From Candidatus Rifleibacteriota bacterium (GTDB lineage Bacteria; Vulcanimicrobiota; Xenobia; Xenobiales; Xenobiaceae), in the NCBI GenBank assembly GCA_900772775.1, contig CAAGRW010000099.1, positions 1 through 34,913 of the forward strand: a DNA stretch of 34,913 nucleotides. The letters are read 5' to 3'. The translations under genes and the position numbers were made by a program. The notes below the pieces were generated by a model. That model was not told the DNA's origin and did not search any database. It saw only the letters and a program-made list of their open reading frames with translations. Shown piece after piece: positions 8,400 through 16,836 of this stretch. Within the stretch, counting starts at the first letter, position 1; every line of letters begins with the position of its first letter.

Positions 8400-11390
8400 T
8401 TGTCTAAGCATCTGATTATCGCCGAAAAACCCAGCGTTGCCAAAGATATTGCCAAAGCGCTGGGCGGTTGCAAAGATGAAAAAGAATACTTGGAGAGTGA
8501 AAACAACATTATTACCTGGGCAGTAGGCCATTTGGTAGAATTTATTGCTCCTGAGGAAATAGATCCTAAATACAAAGCTTGGAAGTTGGAAGATCTACCC
8601 ATTATTCCCAAGAGCTTCAGCTTAAAAGCTAAAGATAAATGCACAACCCGTTTGCGCATTATTGCCAAATTGGCCAAAAGAGCCGATGTAGAAGCGGTAG
8701 TCAACGCTTGTGATGCCGGACGTGAAGGCGAACTTATTTTCCGAGAATTGGTCTCTTTTTGTAAAATTAAAAAGCCTATACTGCGCTTGTGGTTGCAATC
8801 TATGACTCCAGAAGCTATACGCAGCGGTTTTGCTTCTCTCAAACCTGGTACCGATTACGAAAATTTATATCAAGCAGCCCAATGTCGCGCTGAAGCCGAT
8901 TGGCTTATTGGTATCAACTCTACCCGCGCTCTCACGCGCCGCTTAAAAACGCGCACCGAAAAGGTCTCTTGGTCGGCTGGCCGCGTCCAAACTCCCACTT
9001 TGGCCATGTTACAAAGTCACGAGTTAGATATATTAAAATTTCGCCCAGCTCCTTATTGGCGCTTAAAAGCCAAGTTTGATATCCCTATCAATCAAGAAAA
9101 CGAAACCAAGCCGCACACCTATGAAGCGGTATATTTCGATTCAAAATTTGATCCCAAACAAATCTCCGAAGAGAAAAACTTCAAAGGTCGCGATGAAGCC
9201 GTCTTTGATCGGGCTGTAGCCGAACATATCGAACAAGCGGTCAAAGGCCGCCAAGCCCAAGTAGAAGAAACTCGCAAAAATAAGCCGGAAGCCGCTCCGC
9301 CTCTATTTGATCTGACTTCTTTGCAACGCGAAGCCAATAGGCGCTTTGGTTTATCGGCTAAAAGCACTTTGGCCGCCGCTCAGCGTCTGTACGAAAGTCA
9401 CAAACTTATAACCTATCCGCGTACTTCTTCCCGCTGTCTGCCTACCGACTATGTAGGCCAAGTTAAGCGCATTTGGAGCGGCATGACCACTTATGCTTCC
9501 CGCGCTGAAGAAGGCGGCTTAAATTTTCCTCTCTATGCAACAGCTGCTCAAAAGCTCTTAGCCGAACCGAAATTGCGCAATTATGGCAAAATTTTTGACG
9601 ATTCTCGTATTTCCGATCACTTTGCCATTATTCCCACCACTCAGCTGGCCGGCCGCAATTTGCGCGACGACGAAGCCAAAATTTATAATTTAATCTTGCG
9701 TCGCTTTTTGGCGGCTTTCTTCCCTCCTGCCGTCACTACAGTTATCGAACGAATTACCACCGTAAAAGTAGAAAATGAAACTTTTACTTTCCGCACCAAA
9801 GGAAATTTCTTGAGCGAAAAAGGTTGGAAAGAAGTTTACGGTTACGATTCTAAAGAAGAGTGTTCGGCTCTTCCCGAATTAAAGACTTCTCCTCAAGTTC
9901 CGGCCCTAGCTCGCAATAAAGAAATTGCTCTAAAAGATGAAATGACCAAGCCTCCGACGCGCATTACCGAGGCCAGGCTTTTGAGCCTAATGGAGAATGC
10001 CGGCAAACAAGTTGAAGACGAAGAGCTCTCCAATGCCATAGAAGAAACCGGCTTAGGCACTCCCGCTACTCGCGCCGAAATTATTGAGGCTTTGCTCACT
10101 AGAGGCTATATAGAGCGTGCCGATAGAGCTTTAAAGACCACCACCAAAGGCATAATTTTAATCGATTTGCTCAAGCGTATAGGTTGCCACCGCTTGGCTT
10201 CTCCGGAACTAACTGGCCGCATGGAATACAATCTCAATCAAGTAGAACACGGAACTTATAAGCGCAAAGCTTATATGAACGATATTGTCGACTACACTAA
10301 AGAGATTGTTTCCAAAACCAAAAATTTTGAATATACCGATATTTATGCCGACGAGAAACCTTTAGGTCTTTGTCCGGTGTGCCATAAGCACCAAGTTTAT
10401 GAAAAGATGCGTTTCTATGCCTGTGAAGCCAATCAAGGCAAAGACGGCGAAGGCTGCTCTTTTATCGTCTGGAAAGACAAAAACGGGCGTTACATCGATA
10501 CTCGCACCATGAGCGAGCTTTTAGAAAAAGGCGAAACCGACTACTTGGAAGGCTTCAAGGGCAGTGGCAAACAGACTTATAAAGCCAAGCTTCGTTTCCA
10601 AAACAATACCATAGAGCTGGAAACTGACGGTGGCACCATAGTTTCCGACGCAGTTTCTTTGCCAGTTAGCGACGAAATTTTAGGCCCATGTCCTTTCGAT
10701 AAAAATTGCCACGTTACAGAAAACGCTTCCAGTTATCAATGTCAGCAAGTATGTGTCCAAAACGGCTCCCACAAAAAAGGTTTTACTATGCCTCGCCTAA
10801 TTTGCCAACGCCCTATAAGCCACGAAGAATTGGCCTATTTCTTGGAGCACGGGCGCACCGAATTGCTGGAGAACTTTATTTCCAAATACAACAAGCCTTT
10901 CAAAGGCTATGTTGTGCTTAACTCCTCCACAGGCCGCTACGGATTCGAATTTATGCCTCGCTTCCCCAAAGCAGCTCCCTCCGAAGCTCCCAGCTCCACT
11001 TCTACCGAAAACGCCAAAGCGCCAGCGGCCGCCGCAACTGAAGCTAAGCCCAAGCGTGCTACGCGCAAAAAGGCTACTGCCGACAGCAGCGACGCAACAG
11101 CTGCTGCAGCTGAAGCTAAGCCCAAGCGTGCTACGCGCAAAAAGGCTACTGCCGACAGCAGCGACGCAACCACTGCTGCAGCCGAAGCTAAGCCCAAGCG
11201 TGCTACGCGCAAAAAGGCTACTGCCGACAGCAGCGACACAACAGCTGCTGCAGCCGAGGCTAAGCCCAAGCGTGCTACGCGCAAAAAGGCTACTGCCGAC
11301 AGCAGCGACGCAACAACTGCTGCAGCCGAAGCTAAGCCTAAGCGCACTACGCGCAAAAAGGCTACTGCCGACAGCAGCGACGCAAAATAA
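8400..11390 (+). CDS. topB: type IA DNA topoisomerase, TopB (topoisomerase III) type, with repeat tail
   Basis: 996 residues; an AGGAGG site 6 nt before the TTG at 8400 fixes the start (MSKHLIIAEKPSVAK). The toprim domain has the catalytic Glu in AEKPS and the metal motif DAGREGE (about 105-111). The active-site tyrosine is in ITYPRTSS (about Tyr339). Two Cys clusters follow the core: LCPVCHKH (Cys658, Cys661) with more Cys near 680, and GPCPFDKNC (from Cys764), zinc-ribbon-like. The start and motif order are those of TopB (decatenase), not TopA. Residues about 882-996 are five near-identical 24-residue repeats containing AKPKRATRKKAT, a Lys/Arg/Ala-rich, histone H1-like tail expected to bind DNA nonspecifically. 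TopB enzymes are usually 650-850 residues, so the tail is the distinctive part. It follows recN by 124 bp. Confidence 0.92.
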   Translation: MSKHLIIAEKPSVAKDIAKALGGCKDEKEYLESENNIITWAVGHLVEFIAPEEIDPKYKAWKLEDLPIIPKSFSLKAKDKCTTRLRIIAKLAKRADVEAVVNACDAGREGELIFRELVSFCKIKKPILRLWLQSMTPEAIRSGFASLKPGTDYENLYQAAQCRAEADWLIGINSTRALTRRLKTRTEKVSWSAGRVQTPTLAMLQSHELDILKFRPAPYWRLKAKFDIPINQENETKPHTYEAVYFDSKFDPKQISEEKNFKGRDEAVFDRAVAEHIEQAVKGRQAQVEETRKNKPEAAPPLFDLTSLQREANRRFGLSAKSTLAAAQRLYESHKLITYPRTSSRCLPTDYVGQVKRIWSGMTTYASRAEEGGLNFPLYATAAQKLLAEPKLRNYGKIFDDSRISDHFAIIPTTQLAGRNLRDDEAKIYNLILRRFLAAFFPPAVTTVIERITTVKVENETFTFRTKGNFLSEKGWKEVYGYDSKEECSALPELKTSPQVPALARNKEIALKDEMTKPPTRITEARLLSLMENAGKQVEDEELSNAIEETGLGTPATRAEIIEALLTRGYIERADRALKTTTKGIILIDLLKRIGCHRLASPELTGRMEYNLNQVEHGTYKRKAYMNDIVDYTKEIVSKTKNFEYTDIYADEKPLGLCPVCHKHQVYEKMRFYACEANQGKDGEGCSFIVWKDKNGRYIDTRTMSELLEKGETDYLEGFKGSGKQTYKAKLRFQNNTIELETDGGTIVSDAVSLPVSDEILGPCPFDKNCHVTENASSYQCQQVCVQNGSHKKGFTMPRLICQRPISHEELAYFLEHGRTELLENFISKYNKPFKGYVVLNSSTGRYGFEFMPRFPKAAPSEAPSSTSTENAKAPAAAATEAKPKRATRKKATADSSDATAAAAEAKPKRATRKKATADSSDATTAAAEAKPKRATRKKATADSSDTTAAAAEAKPKRATRKKATADSSDATTAAAEAKPKRTTRKKATADSSDAK
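11043..11387 (+). repeat. 72-bp in-frame tandem repeat (4.8 copies) in the 3' end of topB
   Basis: Units begin at 11043, 11115, 11187, 11259 and 11331, each 72 bp (24 codons), the last one shortened by the stop codon. Units differ by only a few bases, mostly synonymous or Ala/Thr changes, so the array is young or kept uniform by recombination. The length is an exact multiple of three, so copy-number change lengthens or shortens the basic tail without breaking the frame. Confidence 0.95.
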
Positions 11391-11521
11391 TCGGCGGCAG
11401 AAATACGCATACACGAAAGTAAACCGAGCTTCTTAACTCATATTTCCCGAACAGAGGGCAATTTTTTGTACAACTCGAAGTTTTAGAGTCCAGAAAATGC
11501 TTTCAGGAAGGATTTAAATCG

Positions 11522-14089
11522 ATGAAGAAGCTCGGTATCTTGGCGGCTTCGGCCGTCATTTCTTTAGCACCGCTATATGCAGAAGCGTTGCCCAAGTCGG
11601 CAGATACAACACCCAAAACAAAGGCGGCGGCCGCAACAGGCACTCTGCACCAGGACAGCCGAGGTTCAAAAGCGAAAACAAAGAGCCTAAATTCTTCTTC
11701 TCGGAGTGATAAAGTGACTGTCCAAAATCAAGAAAATACAACTGTAGTCACCCCCGGCATGACTCCAGCTCAGATGAAAGCTTTCTTCTTAGAGCAAACC
11801 AGGCGCAGCCTGACCAGCTGGGAAGCAAAAAATTACAATATAAGCAACCATCCTCCTTTTCAAATTGATTCTCCTCAAGCTAGTCAATTCTGTATTACTC
11901 CTGAAATAGCCAAAGCGATTAACTTGAGAGCTCAAGTAGATGCTTTTGCCAAAGAAGCCAAAGTTTCCACAGCCGGCGTACGCGAAAATCAAAACGTACT
12001 TTGCCCTTGGGATCATCGCTACCGTATCAATGAATATATGCTGGCTTTAATGGCCGAATCATTGAGCAATATTGTGCCCCAATTGCATAAAGAGCATATT
12101 GCCTCTCTGCCGGTGCGCACTCCTGAAGAAGTAGCCAAGCACCTCGGCCCCCAGGGAGTAAAAACTATCGAAGCCATTTTTGGTATGCCTTTGGCCCAAG
12201 CCATGGATTTCGTGCGTAAAAACCCTGTTCGCATCGTCGGCGGAGAAACACGTTCAAATACTCCACGTTTCGTAGGCTTAGTTTCTCGCATTTATGCTGC
12301 TCGCGGTTTTAATGTATTTTTGACCGAAAATGCCGATAATAAAGATACTTCCACCATTTTCATGTGGAGTTTCTTAACTTATATGTTGGGCTTATCTGGA
12401 GGCGACTATTACACTTCCAGCCATGGCGCTCCTCAAAAACAGAGCGACAAAATTCTCGGCCCCGATGGCTCCCAGTATTTGCCTCCGGAATATTCCAAGA
12501 TCGTCGAGCAAATGTACAAAATTTTGGAGCAGTGCGAAACTACCGGCTATACCATAAAATTGGCTGCCGCCGACGATCCTTTACTGCACCACAGCTTAAC
12601 TTACAAACGTATGTGCAGCCTTTACGCTGACTACTTGCGCAAAGGCCCCGCTTCTCCAGCGGCCTTAAAGACCGTCAAAAAAGCTATCGACGAAGGTATG
12701 CGCCTCAAACTCGATTTCTTCGGTGGCGCCGGCTACAAGACCATCGCCCCTATTCTCGAAGAATTGGGTATAGATAAAGCCTTTGAAGGCGGCTACATTC
12801 GCACTCAAGAAGATCCTTTCTTCCACAATATCGGTTTCCGCGTAGCTCAGAAGAAAAACTCTTCCGAATATGAAGTGGTTCACGATAGCGTAGACGCCAG
12901 CATGCCCATTGTTGTTAAGTCGGCCAATTACGGCGTCATCTTAAAAGATGCTCCCATTGGCCAAATCGTCTTCAATGTCGATCCCGACTCCGATCGCTTT
13001 GTGGCCGGTCAAATCGTCCCCGTCAGCGAAGAAGCTAAATTGGCAGCCGACGGTATCAGTTCTATCAAGATAACTGACGACAAAACTTTTGCTCTCTTCT
13101 CGCCCAACCAGTTCTTCCTTATGTTGGCCGAAAGCGACCGCGCCAGTATGGAAGACGACGGCAGTTGGAAAGATTATTCCAGTTTTGATATCCACACTTA
13201 CGTATCCGCTCTTTCCTGGGACGAGTGGGCTCAAAAGCACGATATTCCTGTCGTGCGCACTCCTGTAGGCTTCAAAGAGATTGCCGCTGTGGAGCGCAAT
13301 GTTGAAAAAGCCATGAGTGAACATCCCGGAGAAGTTGTGGCTGTTTACGACGAGCTCGGCAACAAGATCGTTATTGGCCCCAAACCCAAAGTACATCACG
13401 CCGGCGAAGAGAGCGGAGGCAAAATTGGTGGCCCGCGCGAGCCTATCTACAATATTTTAGGCCAAAAGATCATTGCCATGCGCGAAAAGAGCAGCGGAGA
13501 AGCTTGCATTTCTGCCGTAGTTATGGTCTCCAAGCTCTACTTGAAATACAAGGAAACTGGCAATATTGCCGATCTCTTCTTGCACAATCATCTCTCCGAT
13601 CTTTTCACTAGAGATGCCATTGCCAACAAAATGGAGTTCCGCGGTGACAAGATTCACTACAACGAAGCTATTTTCGATCCCGAAGAGTTGGCTAAAGCTA
13701 AAGCTGCCGGTATTGCCGAAAAAGATCGCTTCAACAATTACTTCCGCCGCTTAGCTTTGGCTATGAAGGATCCTTCACTCACCAATAGAGGCAAGGTACT
13801 CAGTTTAGATGAGGTAAAGGCTATTTTGACTGAAGCTATACCCGGTATGGCCGACGAGTGGCAAGCTCTCGAGCGTATCGACGTTTGGTCAGACGGTTTG
13901 CAGCTTTGGTTTAAAGGTGCCAAAGTACGTGACATTTGCTTACGTCCTTCTGGAACCGATGCTAAATCGAAAGTTTATTTCGATGGCACAGACAAAGCCT
14001 ACATGAACGAAGTCTTCCAAAAATATTTCCGTGACTTCCCTGCTACTCCCACTCCTCTCTACAAAGAGTTGCTTAAAGAAGATAAGTAG
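11522..14089 (+). CDS. phosphohexomutase (phosphoglucomutase/phosphomannomutase family) with signal peptide
   Basis: 855 residues. The N-terminus MKKLGILAASAVISLAPLYA is a basic, hydrophobic signal peptide with a plausible cut after AEA (about 22), followed by a Lys/Thr/Ser-rich linker to about residue 78. The alpha-D-phosphohexomutase loops appear in order: catalytic serine loop TSSHGAP (Ser300; usual form TASHNP), metal loop DPDSDR (487-492), sugar loop GEESGG (628-633) and phosphate loop RPSGT (808-812). The family moves phosphate between C1 and C6 of hexoses and is normally cytoplasmic and 450-580 residues long. An AGGAAGGA site 9 nt before this ATG supports the start; the next in-frame Met (about 79) has none. 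Codon use is C-rich, suggesting high expression. A strong terminator follows, so it is probably monocistronic. Its location and substrate are uncertain. Confidence 0.85.
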   Translation: MKKLGILAASAVISLAPLYAEALPKSADTTPKTKAAAATGTLHQDSRGSKAKTKSLNSSSRSDKVTVQNQENTTVVTPGMTPAQMKAFFLEQTRRSLTSWEAKNYNISNHPPFQIDSPQASQFCITPEIAKAINLRAQVDAFAKEAKVSTAGVRENQNVLCPWDHRYRINEYMLALMAESLSNIVPQLHKEHIASLPVRTPEEVAKHLGPQGVKTIEAIFGMPLAQAMDFVRKNPVRIVGGETRSNTPRFVGLVSRIYAARGFNVFLTENADNKDTSTIFMWSFLTYMLGLSGGDYYTSSHGAPQKQSDKILGPDGSQYLPPEYSKIVEQMYKILEQCETTGYTIKLAAADDPLLHHSLTYKRMCSLYADYLRKGPASPAALKTVKKAIDEGMRLKLDFFGGAGYKTIAPILEELGIDKAFEGGYIRTQEDPFFHNIGFRVAQKKNSSEYEVVHDSVDASMPIVVKSANYGVILKDAPIGQIVFNVDPDSDRFVAGQIVPVSEEAKLAADGISSIKITDDKTFALFSPNQFFLMLAESDRASMEDDGSWKDYSSFDIHTYVSALSWDEWAQKHDIPVVRTPVGFKEIAAVERNVEKAMSEHPGEVVAVYDELGNKIVIGPKPKVHHAGEESGGKIGGPREPIYNILGQKIIAMREKSSGEACISAVVMVSKLYLKYKETGNIADLFLHNHLSDLFTRDAIANKMEFRGDKIHYNEAIFDPEELAKAKAAGIAEKDRFNNYFRRLALAMKDPSLTNRGKVLSLDEVKAILTEAIPGMADEWQALERIDVWSDGLQLWFKGAKVRDICLRPSGTDAKSKVYFDGTDKAYMNEVFQKYFRDFPATPTPLYKELLKEDK

Positions 14090-14106
14090 CTATTGAGTTG
14101 AGTTAA

Positions 14107-14150
14107 AACAAAAAGCCTTCGTCGGCAAATGCTGAGGAAGGCTTTTTGTT
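14107..14150 (+). terminator. rho-independent terminator of the phosphohexomutase gene
   Basis: A 14-bp perfect stem, AACAAAAAGCCTTC (14107-14120) with GAAGGCTTTTTGTT (14137-14150), ends in a T-run 17 bp after the stop codon. The A-tract on the other arm would let it also work from the opposite side. Confidence 0.9.
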
Positions 14151-14193
14151 ATACGAATTGCTGTGCTGTACTAGCGCGATCGTAGCAAAAGTC

Positions 14194-14222
14194 TTGACAT
14201 AAGATAGCAAAAGTATTAAAAT
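14194..14222 (+). promoter_or_regulatory. sigma70-type promoter of rpsU
   Basis: TTGACA (14194-14199), a 17-bp spacer and TAAAAT (14217-14222) give a near-consensus housekeeping promoter just after the preceding terminator. Transcription would start near 14229, about 88 nt before the rpsU ATG. Confidence 0.75.
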
Positions 14223-14228
14223 TTGGCC

Positions 14229-14316
14229 CTAAAGTTTTCGGGGTGAGCAATCCCGATCATTACCCGGCTGTTTATTACCCCAATATTTGGCCGTGACGGA
14301 AGGAGGGGAACGCATA
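14229..14316 (+). promoter_or_regulatory. long 5' leader of rpsU with hairpin
   Basis: The predicted leader of about 88 nt contains a hairpin TCGGG (14238-14242)/CCCGA (14252-14256) and a second pairing option of GGGGT with ACCCC near 14278. The AGGAGG ribosome site is at about 14300-14306. Ribosomal protein leaders often bind their own product, but no known motif is recognised here, so autoregulation is inference. Confidence 0.35.
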
Positions 14317-14490
14317 ATGGAAACTACAGTTGGTGAGAACGAACCTATCGAAACCGCTTTGAAGCGTTTCCGGCGTCAATGCCAGAAAGAGGGCGTGTTG
14401 GCCGAAGTTAAGAAGCGCGAGTATTACGACAAGCCCAGTGTACGTCGTAAGAAGAAGGCTATCGCCGCTCGTCGCCGCCGTCGTCGTTAA
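14317..14490 (+). CDS. rpsU: 30S ribosomal protein S21
   Basis: 57 residues from the ATG at 14317. The protein has the S21 core (ETALKRFRRQCQKEGVLAE, about 13-31), then VKKREYYDKPSVRRKKK and a run of Arg at the C-terminus. S21 sits on the 30S platform near the mRNA exit and the 3' end of 16S rRNA. The AGGAGG site lies 10 nt before this ATG; the frame is open from a TTG at 14287, but the ribosome site falls inside that extension, so it is rejected. Length is at the short end of the family (57-71). The gene has its own strong promoter and terminator. Confidence 0.95.
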   Translation: METTVGENEPIETALKRFRRQCQKEGVLAEVKKREYYDKPSVRRKKKAIAARRRRRR

Positions 14491-14505
14491 GGCATAAAGA
14501 GAGAA

Positions 14506-14538
14506 GTTGTCAGACCATTGTGGGCTGGCAGCTTTTTT
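14506..14538 (+). terminator. rho-independent terminator of rpsU
   Basis: GTTGTCAG (14506-14513) pairs with CTGGCAGC (14525-14532), including two G-U pairs in RNA, and is followed directly by six T (14533-14538). It starts 16 bp after the rpsU stop. Confidence 0.8.
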
Positions 14539-14552
14539 ATTTTTAAAATACT

Positions 14553-14590
14553 AATAAAATAAGCTGCCAGCATTCTTCGGCCGACAGCTT
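14553..14590 (-). terminator. rho-independent terminator of ung
   Basis: On the minus strand AAGCTGTC (from 14590) pairs with GGCAGCTT (ending about 14561), including a G-U pair, followed by a T-rich TTATTTTATT. It lies 18 bp beyond the ung stop. Its distal arm can also pair with the distal arm of the facing rpsU terminator. Confidence 0.7.
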
Positions 14591-14607
14591 GTTTTGTTTT
14601 ACGCCTT

Positions 14608-15288
14608 CTAATTTTCGTCTTCTATTTGCCAATCGATAGGTTCTACACCGTGTTCACTCAAGAATTTATTGGCTTTGCTAAAAGGACGACTGCCGAAGAA
14701 ACCACGTGAAGCTGAAAGTGGACTAGGATGAGGCGAACAAATAATAAAATGCTTGGGGTTAGTGATTAAAACTTTTTTTTCCTGAGCCGGGCGACCCCAT
14801 AAAATATATACAACAGGCCTATCGATAGTATTGACGGCCTTAATTACGGCGTCAGTAAAGTTTTGCCAACCCAATTTTTGATGAGAAAAAGCCTGATGAG
14901 CCCGCACTGTCAGCACAGCATTAAGCATAAGTACTCCCTGATCGGCCCATTTTTTTAGCCAACCACTATGAGGAATAGGACAGCCTAAATCATCATGTAA
15001 TTCTTTATAAATATTGACTAAAGAAGGCGGCAATTGCTTCTGAGTAGGCGACACAGCGAAACTTAACCCCATAGCCTGATTTACGTTATGATAAGGATCC
15101 TGACCGAGAATTAACGCTTTTACTTTATGAAAAGGCGTAAAATGAAAAGCATTAAAGATGTCATCGGCCGGCGGGAAAATTGTTTGCGTTTTATATTCAT
15201 GAATTAAAACACGCCGCAGCTTTAAATAATATTCTTTTTGAAATTCATCCCCGATAACATCGAGCCAATCATTGCTTATTTTTGGCAT
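14608..15288 (-). CDS. ung: uracil-DNA glycosylase, family 1
   Basis: 226 residues from the ATG at 15288. Removes uracil from DNA, starting base-excision repair. The water-activating loop GQDPYHN (62-68, Asp64) and the minor-groove loop HPSPLSASRGF (187-197, His187) are both intact, and total length is exactly typical of family 1. A GAGGTG site lies 7 nt before this ATG; the frame stays open to 15387, but that extension would overlap the divergent protease promoter and has no ribosome site. It is divergent from the subtilase gene, with a 110-bp shared control region, and ends in a terminator that faces the rpsU one. Confidence 0.95.
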   Translation of the reverse strand: MPKISNDWLDVIGDEFQKEYYLKLRRVLIHEYKTQTIFPPADDIFNAFHFTPFHKVKALILGQDPYHNVNQAMGLSFAVSPTQKQLPPSLVNIYKELHDDLGCPIPHSGWLKKWADQGVLMLNAVLTVRAHQAFSHQKLGWQNFTDAVIKAVNTIDRPVVYILWGRPAQEKKVLITNPKHFIICSPHPSPLSASRGFFGSRPFSKANKFLSEHGVEPIDWQIEDEN

Positions 15289-15325
15289 TTTTGTACACCT
15301 CGTTACAAACTTTGGTTCTTTATCG

Positions 15326-15358
15326 TTGCTTAAACCCTGCTCAATTGTTAGAATTGAG
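15326..15358 (+). promoter_or_regulatory. promoter and overlapping operator-like repeat upstream of the subtilase gene
   Basis: TTGCTT (15326-15331), 17 bp and TAGAAT (15349-15354) form a plausible sigma70 promoter. The perfect inverted repeat CTCAATT-N5-AATTGAG (15340-15358) covers the -10 and the start of transcription. A repressor bound there would block the promoter. The repeat is not a CIRCE or LexA site as I know them. Confidence 0.45.
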
Positions 15359-15398
15359 GGAACTAAGCGTAAAGCACAAATTTTCAAAGGAGATTATC

Positions 15399-16736
15399 AT
15401 GAGTATCGGTATTGGTTCGCTTCCCAATCTGACGCCAACCTATTCTTCTCCTACTCTCAAAAACTTCGGCGAGCCTGTCTCTACAAAAGCTCCCTCAAAC
15501 GAAGGTTTGTCTCTAGCCGAAACCTTTACTAAATCGACTGACAAACCGGTCAGCCTAATTATTCAAAGCGACGATCAAGAAAAATTGGCTGCTTTGAAAA
15601 CTCAACTTCTCAAAAGTGATCAAAATAATCAAGTAACGGCCGATTTACCTATCATCAACGGCTTCTCTATAGACGTATCAGCTCAAGATGACGAAGCTTT
15701 GCAAAACCTTACGCAAGCTCAACAAAGTGGTGCTTTTGCCGTCTCTCTTGACCAAAGTTCCGACTTTACTTCCAACGATCTCTTTGAATTGCAAAATACT
15801 TTCTCTCCTATCACCAAAGAGACCAATATCATGTTCGGCGTAGAAAAGTTGCACGAACAAGGTATCAAAGGAAAAGGCACTTGCATTTGTGTTATTGATA
15901 GCGGCATTGCCATGCATCCCGACTTAAAAGATCGCGTCGTCGCTTTTAAAGATTGTGTCAACGGTCGCAAAGAGCCCTACGATGATAACGGACACGGAAC
16001 TCATGTGGCCGGTATTTGCGCCGGAGATGGCAGCAGTAGCGACGGAAAGACAGTAGGCGTTGCCCCAGAAGCCAATATTGTGGGCGTCAAAGTGCTCGAT
16101 CAATTTGGCAACGGCACAACTTCCCAGATCATTAAGGGCATCCAATGGGCTATTGCCAACAAAAATAAATATAATATAGATGTTATCAATATGTCCTTGG
16201 GACGTCCCATTCCGCGTACCCGTTTTCTCGATCCCATGACTATGGCCGTGCAATTCGCCGAAAAGTGCGGCATTACAGTAGTAGTTTCGGCAGGTAACGA
16301 CGGGCCTGAAGCTTCTACTATTTGCTCTCCTGGTAATGCTCCCAATGCTATTACCGTAGGTGCTTTCGATGATTGTGGTACTCCGGAAACTGATGACGAC
16401 TGGCCAGCCTATTTCTCCAGCCGCGGCCCGACGCGCTTCGACAATTTGGAAAAGCCCGATATTTTAGCTCCCGGCGTAGATATTATTTCTTGCTCTAATG
16501 AAAATGACGGCTATGTGAAAATGTCAGGCACCTCTATGGCAGCGCCTTTCACAGCCGGTGTAGCTGCTCTCATGAAGGGCGTCAATCCCAAACTGAAGCC
16601 CAAAGATATTAAAACTGTTTTGATGTCTCAAGCAGCACCTTTCCAGCAAAGCTATTTAAATCACAATACAGCCGGAGCTGGCGCTATCACTCCTCAAGAG
16701 TCTTTAGCCCAGGCTGCCAATTTTCAAAAAAAATAG
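15399..16736 (+). CDS. subtilisin-like serine protease (S8 family)
   Basis: 445 residues from the ATG at 15399, preceded by AAAGGAGA 6 nt upstream. The catalytic triad is intact: Asp167 in CVIDSGIAMHPDL, His199 in NGHGTHVAGI and Ser379 in SGTSMAAPFTAG; the oxyanion Asn is in VVSAGNDGPEAS (near 300). Residues about 48-115 look like an I9-type propeptide that would inhibit until cleaved. There is no hydrophobic signal peptide (MSIGIGSLPNLTPTYSSPT), so it is either cytoplasmic like intracellular subtilisins or exported by another route. It is divergent from ung and followed by an Hsp70-like gene 100 bp downstream on the same strand, with an attenuator-like hairpin between. A role in protein quality control with that chaperone is inference. 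Confidence 0.9.
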   Translation: MSIGIGSLPNLTPTYSSPTLKNFGEPVSTKAPSNEGLSLAETFTKSTDKPVSLIIQSDDQEKLAALKTQLLKSDQNNQVTADLPIINGFSIDVSAQDDEALQNLTQAQQSGAFAVSLDQSSDFTSNDLFELQNTFSPITKETNIMFGVEKLHEQGIKGKGTCICVIDSGIAMHPDLKDRVVAFKDCVNGRKEPYDDNGHGTHVAGICAGDGSSSDGKTVGVAPEANIVGVKVLDQFGNGTTSQIIKGIQWAIANKNKYNIDVINMSLGRPIPRTRFLDPMTMAVQFAEKCGITVVVSAGNDGPEASTICSPGNAPNAITVGAFDDCGTPETDDDWPAYFSSRGPTRFDNLEKPDILAPGVDIISCSNENDGYVKMSGTSMAAPFTAGVAALMKGVNPKLKPKDIKTVLMSQAAPFQQSYLNHNTAGAGAITPQESLAQAANFQKK

Positions 16737-16754
16737 ATAACCGTTCTTAGTGAC

Positions 16755-16823
16755 AGAGCCTCTGAATCGTGTCTTTCCATCTTAACAAAATCGGAGTGAC
16801 ATTTTCCAAGAGGCTCTCTTTTT
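16755..16823 (+). terminator. terminator or attenuator between protease and Hsp70-like genes
   Basis: AGAGCCTCT (16755-16763) and AGAGGCTCT (16809-16817) form a 9-bp perfect stem with a 45-nt loop, followed by CTCTTTTTG. A smaller AAAAT/ATTTT hairpin lies in the loop. The T-run ends two nucleotides before the ribosome site of the next gene, so a transcript that stops here cannot express the Hsp70 gene; read-through or an internal promoter is needed. Confidence 0.55.
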
Positions 16824-16836
16824 GAAGGAGATTTTG

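Noticed and set aside
10797..11414. 205- and 157-residue minus-strand frames and a 175-residue plus-strand frame over the end of topB
   Set aside because: They are open only because the 72-bp repeat is a multiple of three; they are shadows of the topB repeat.
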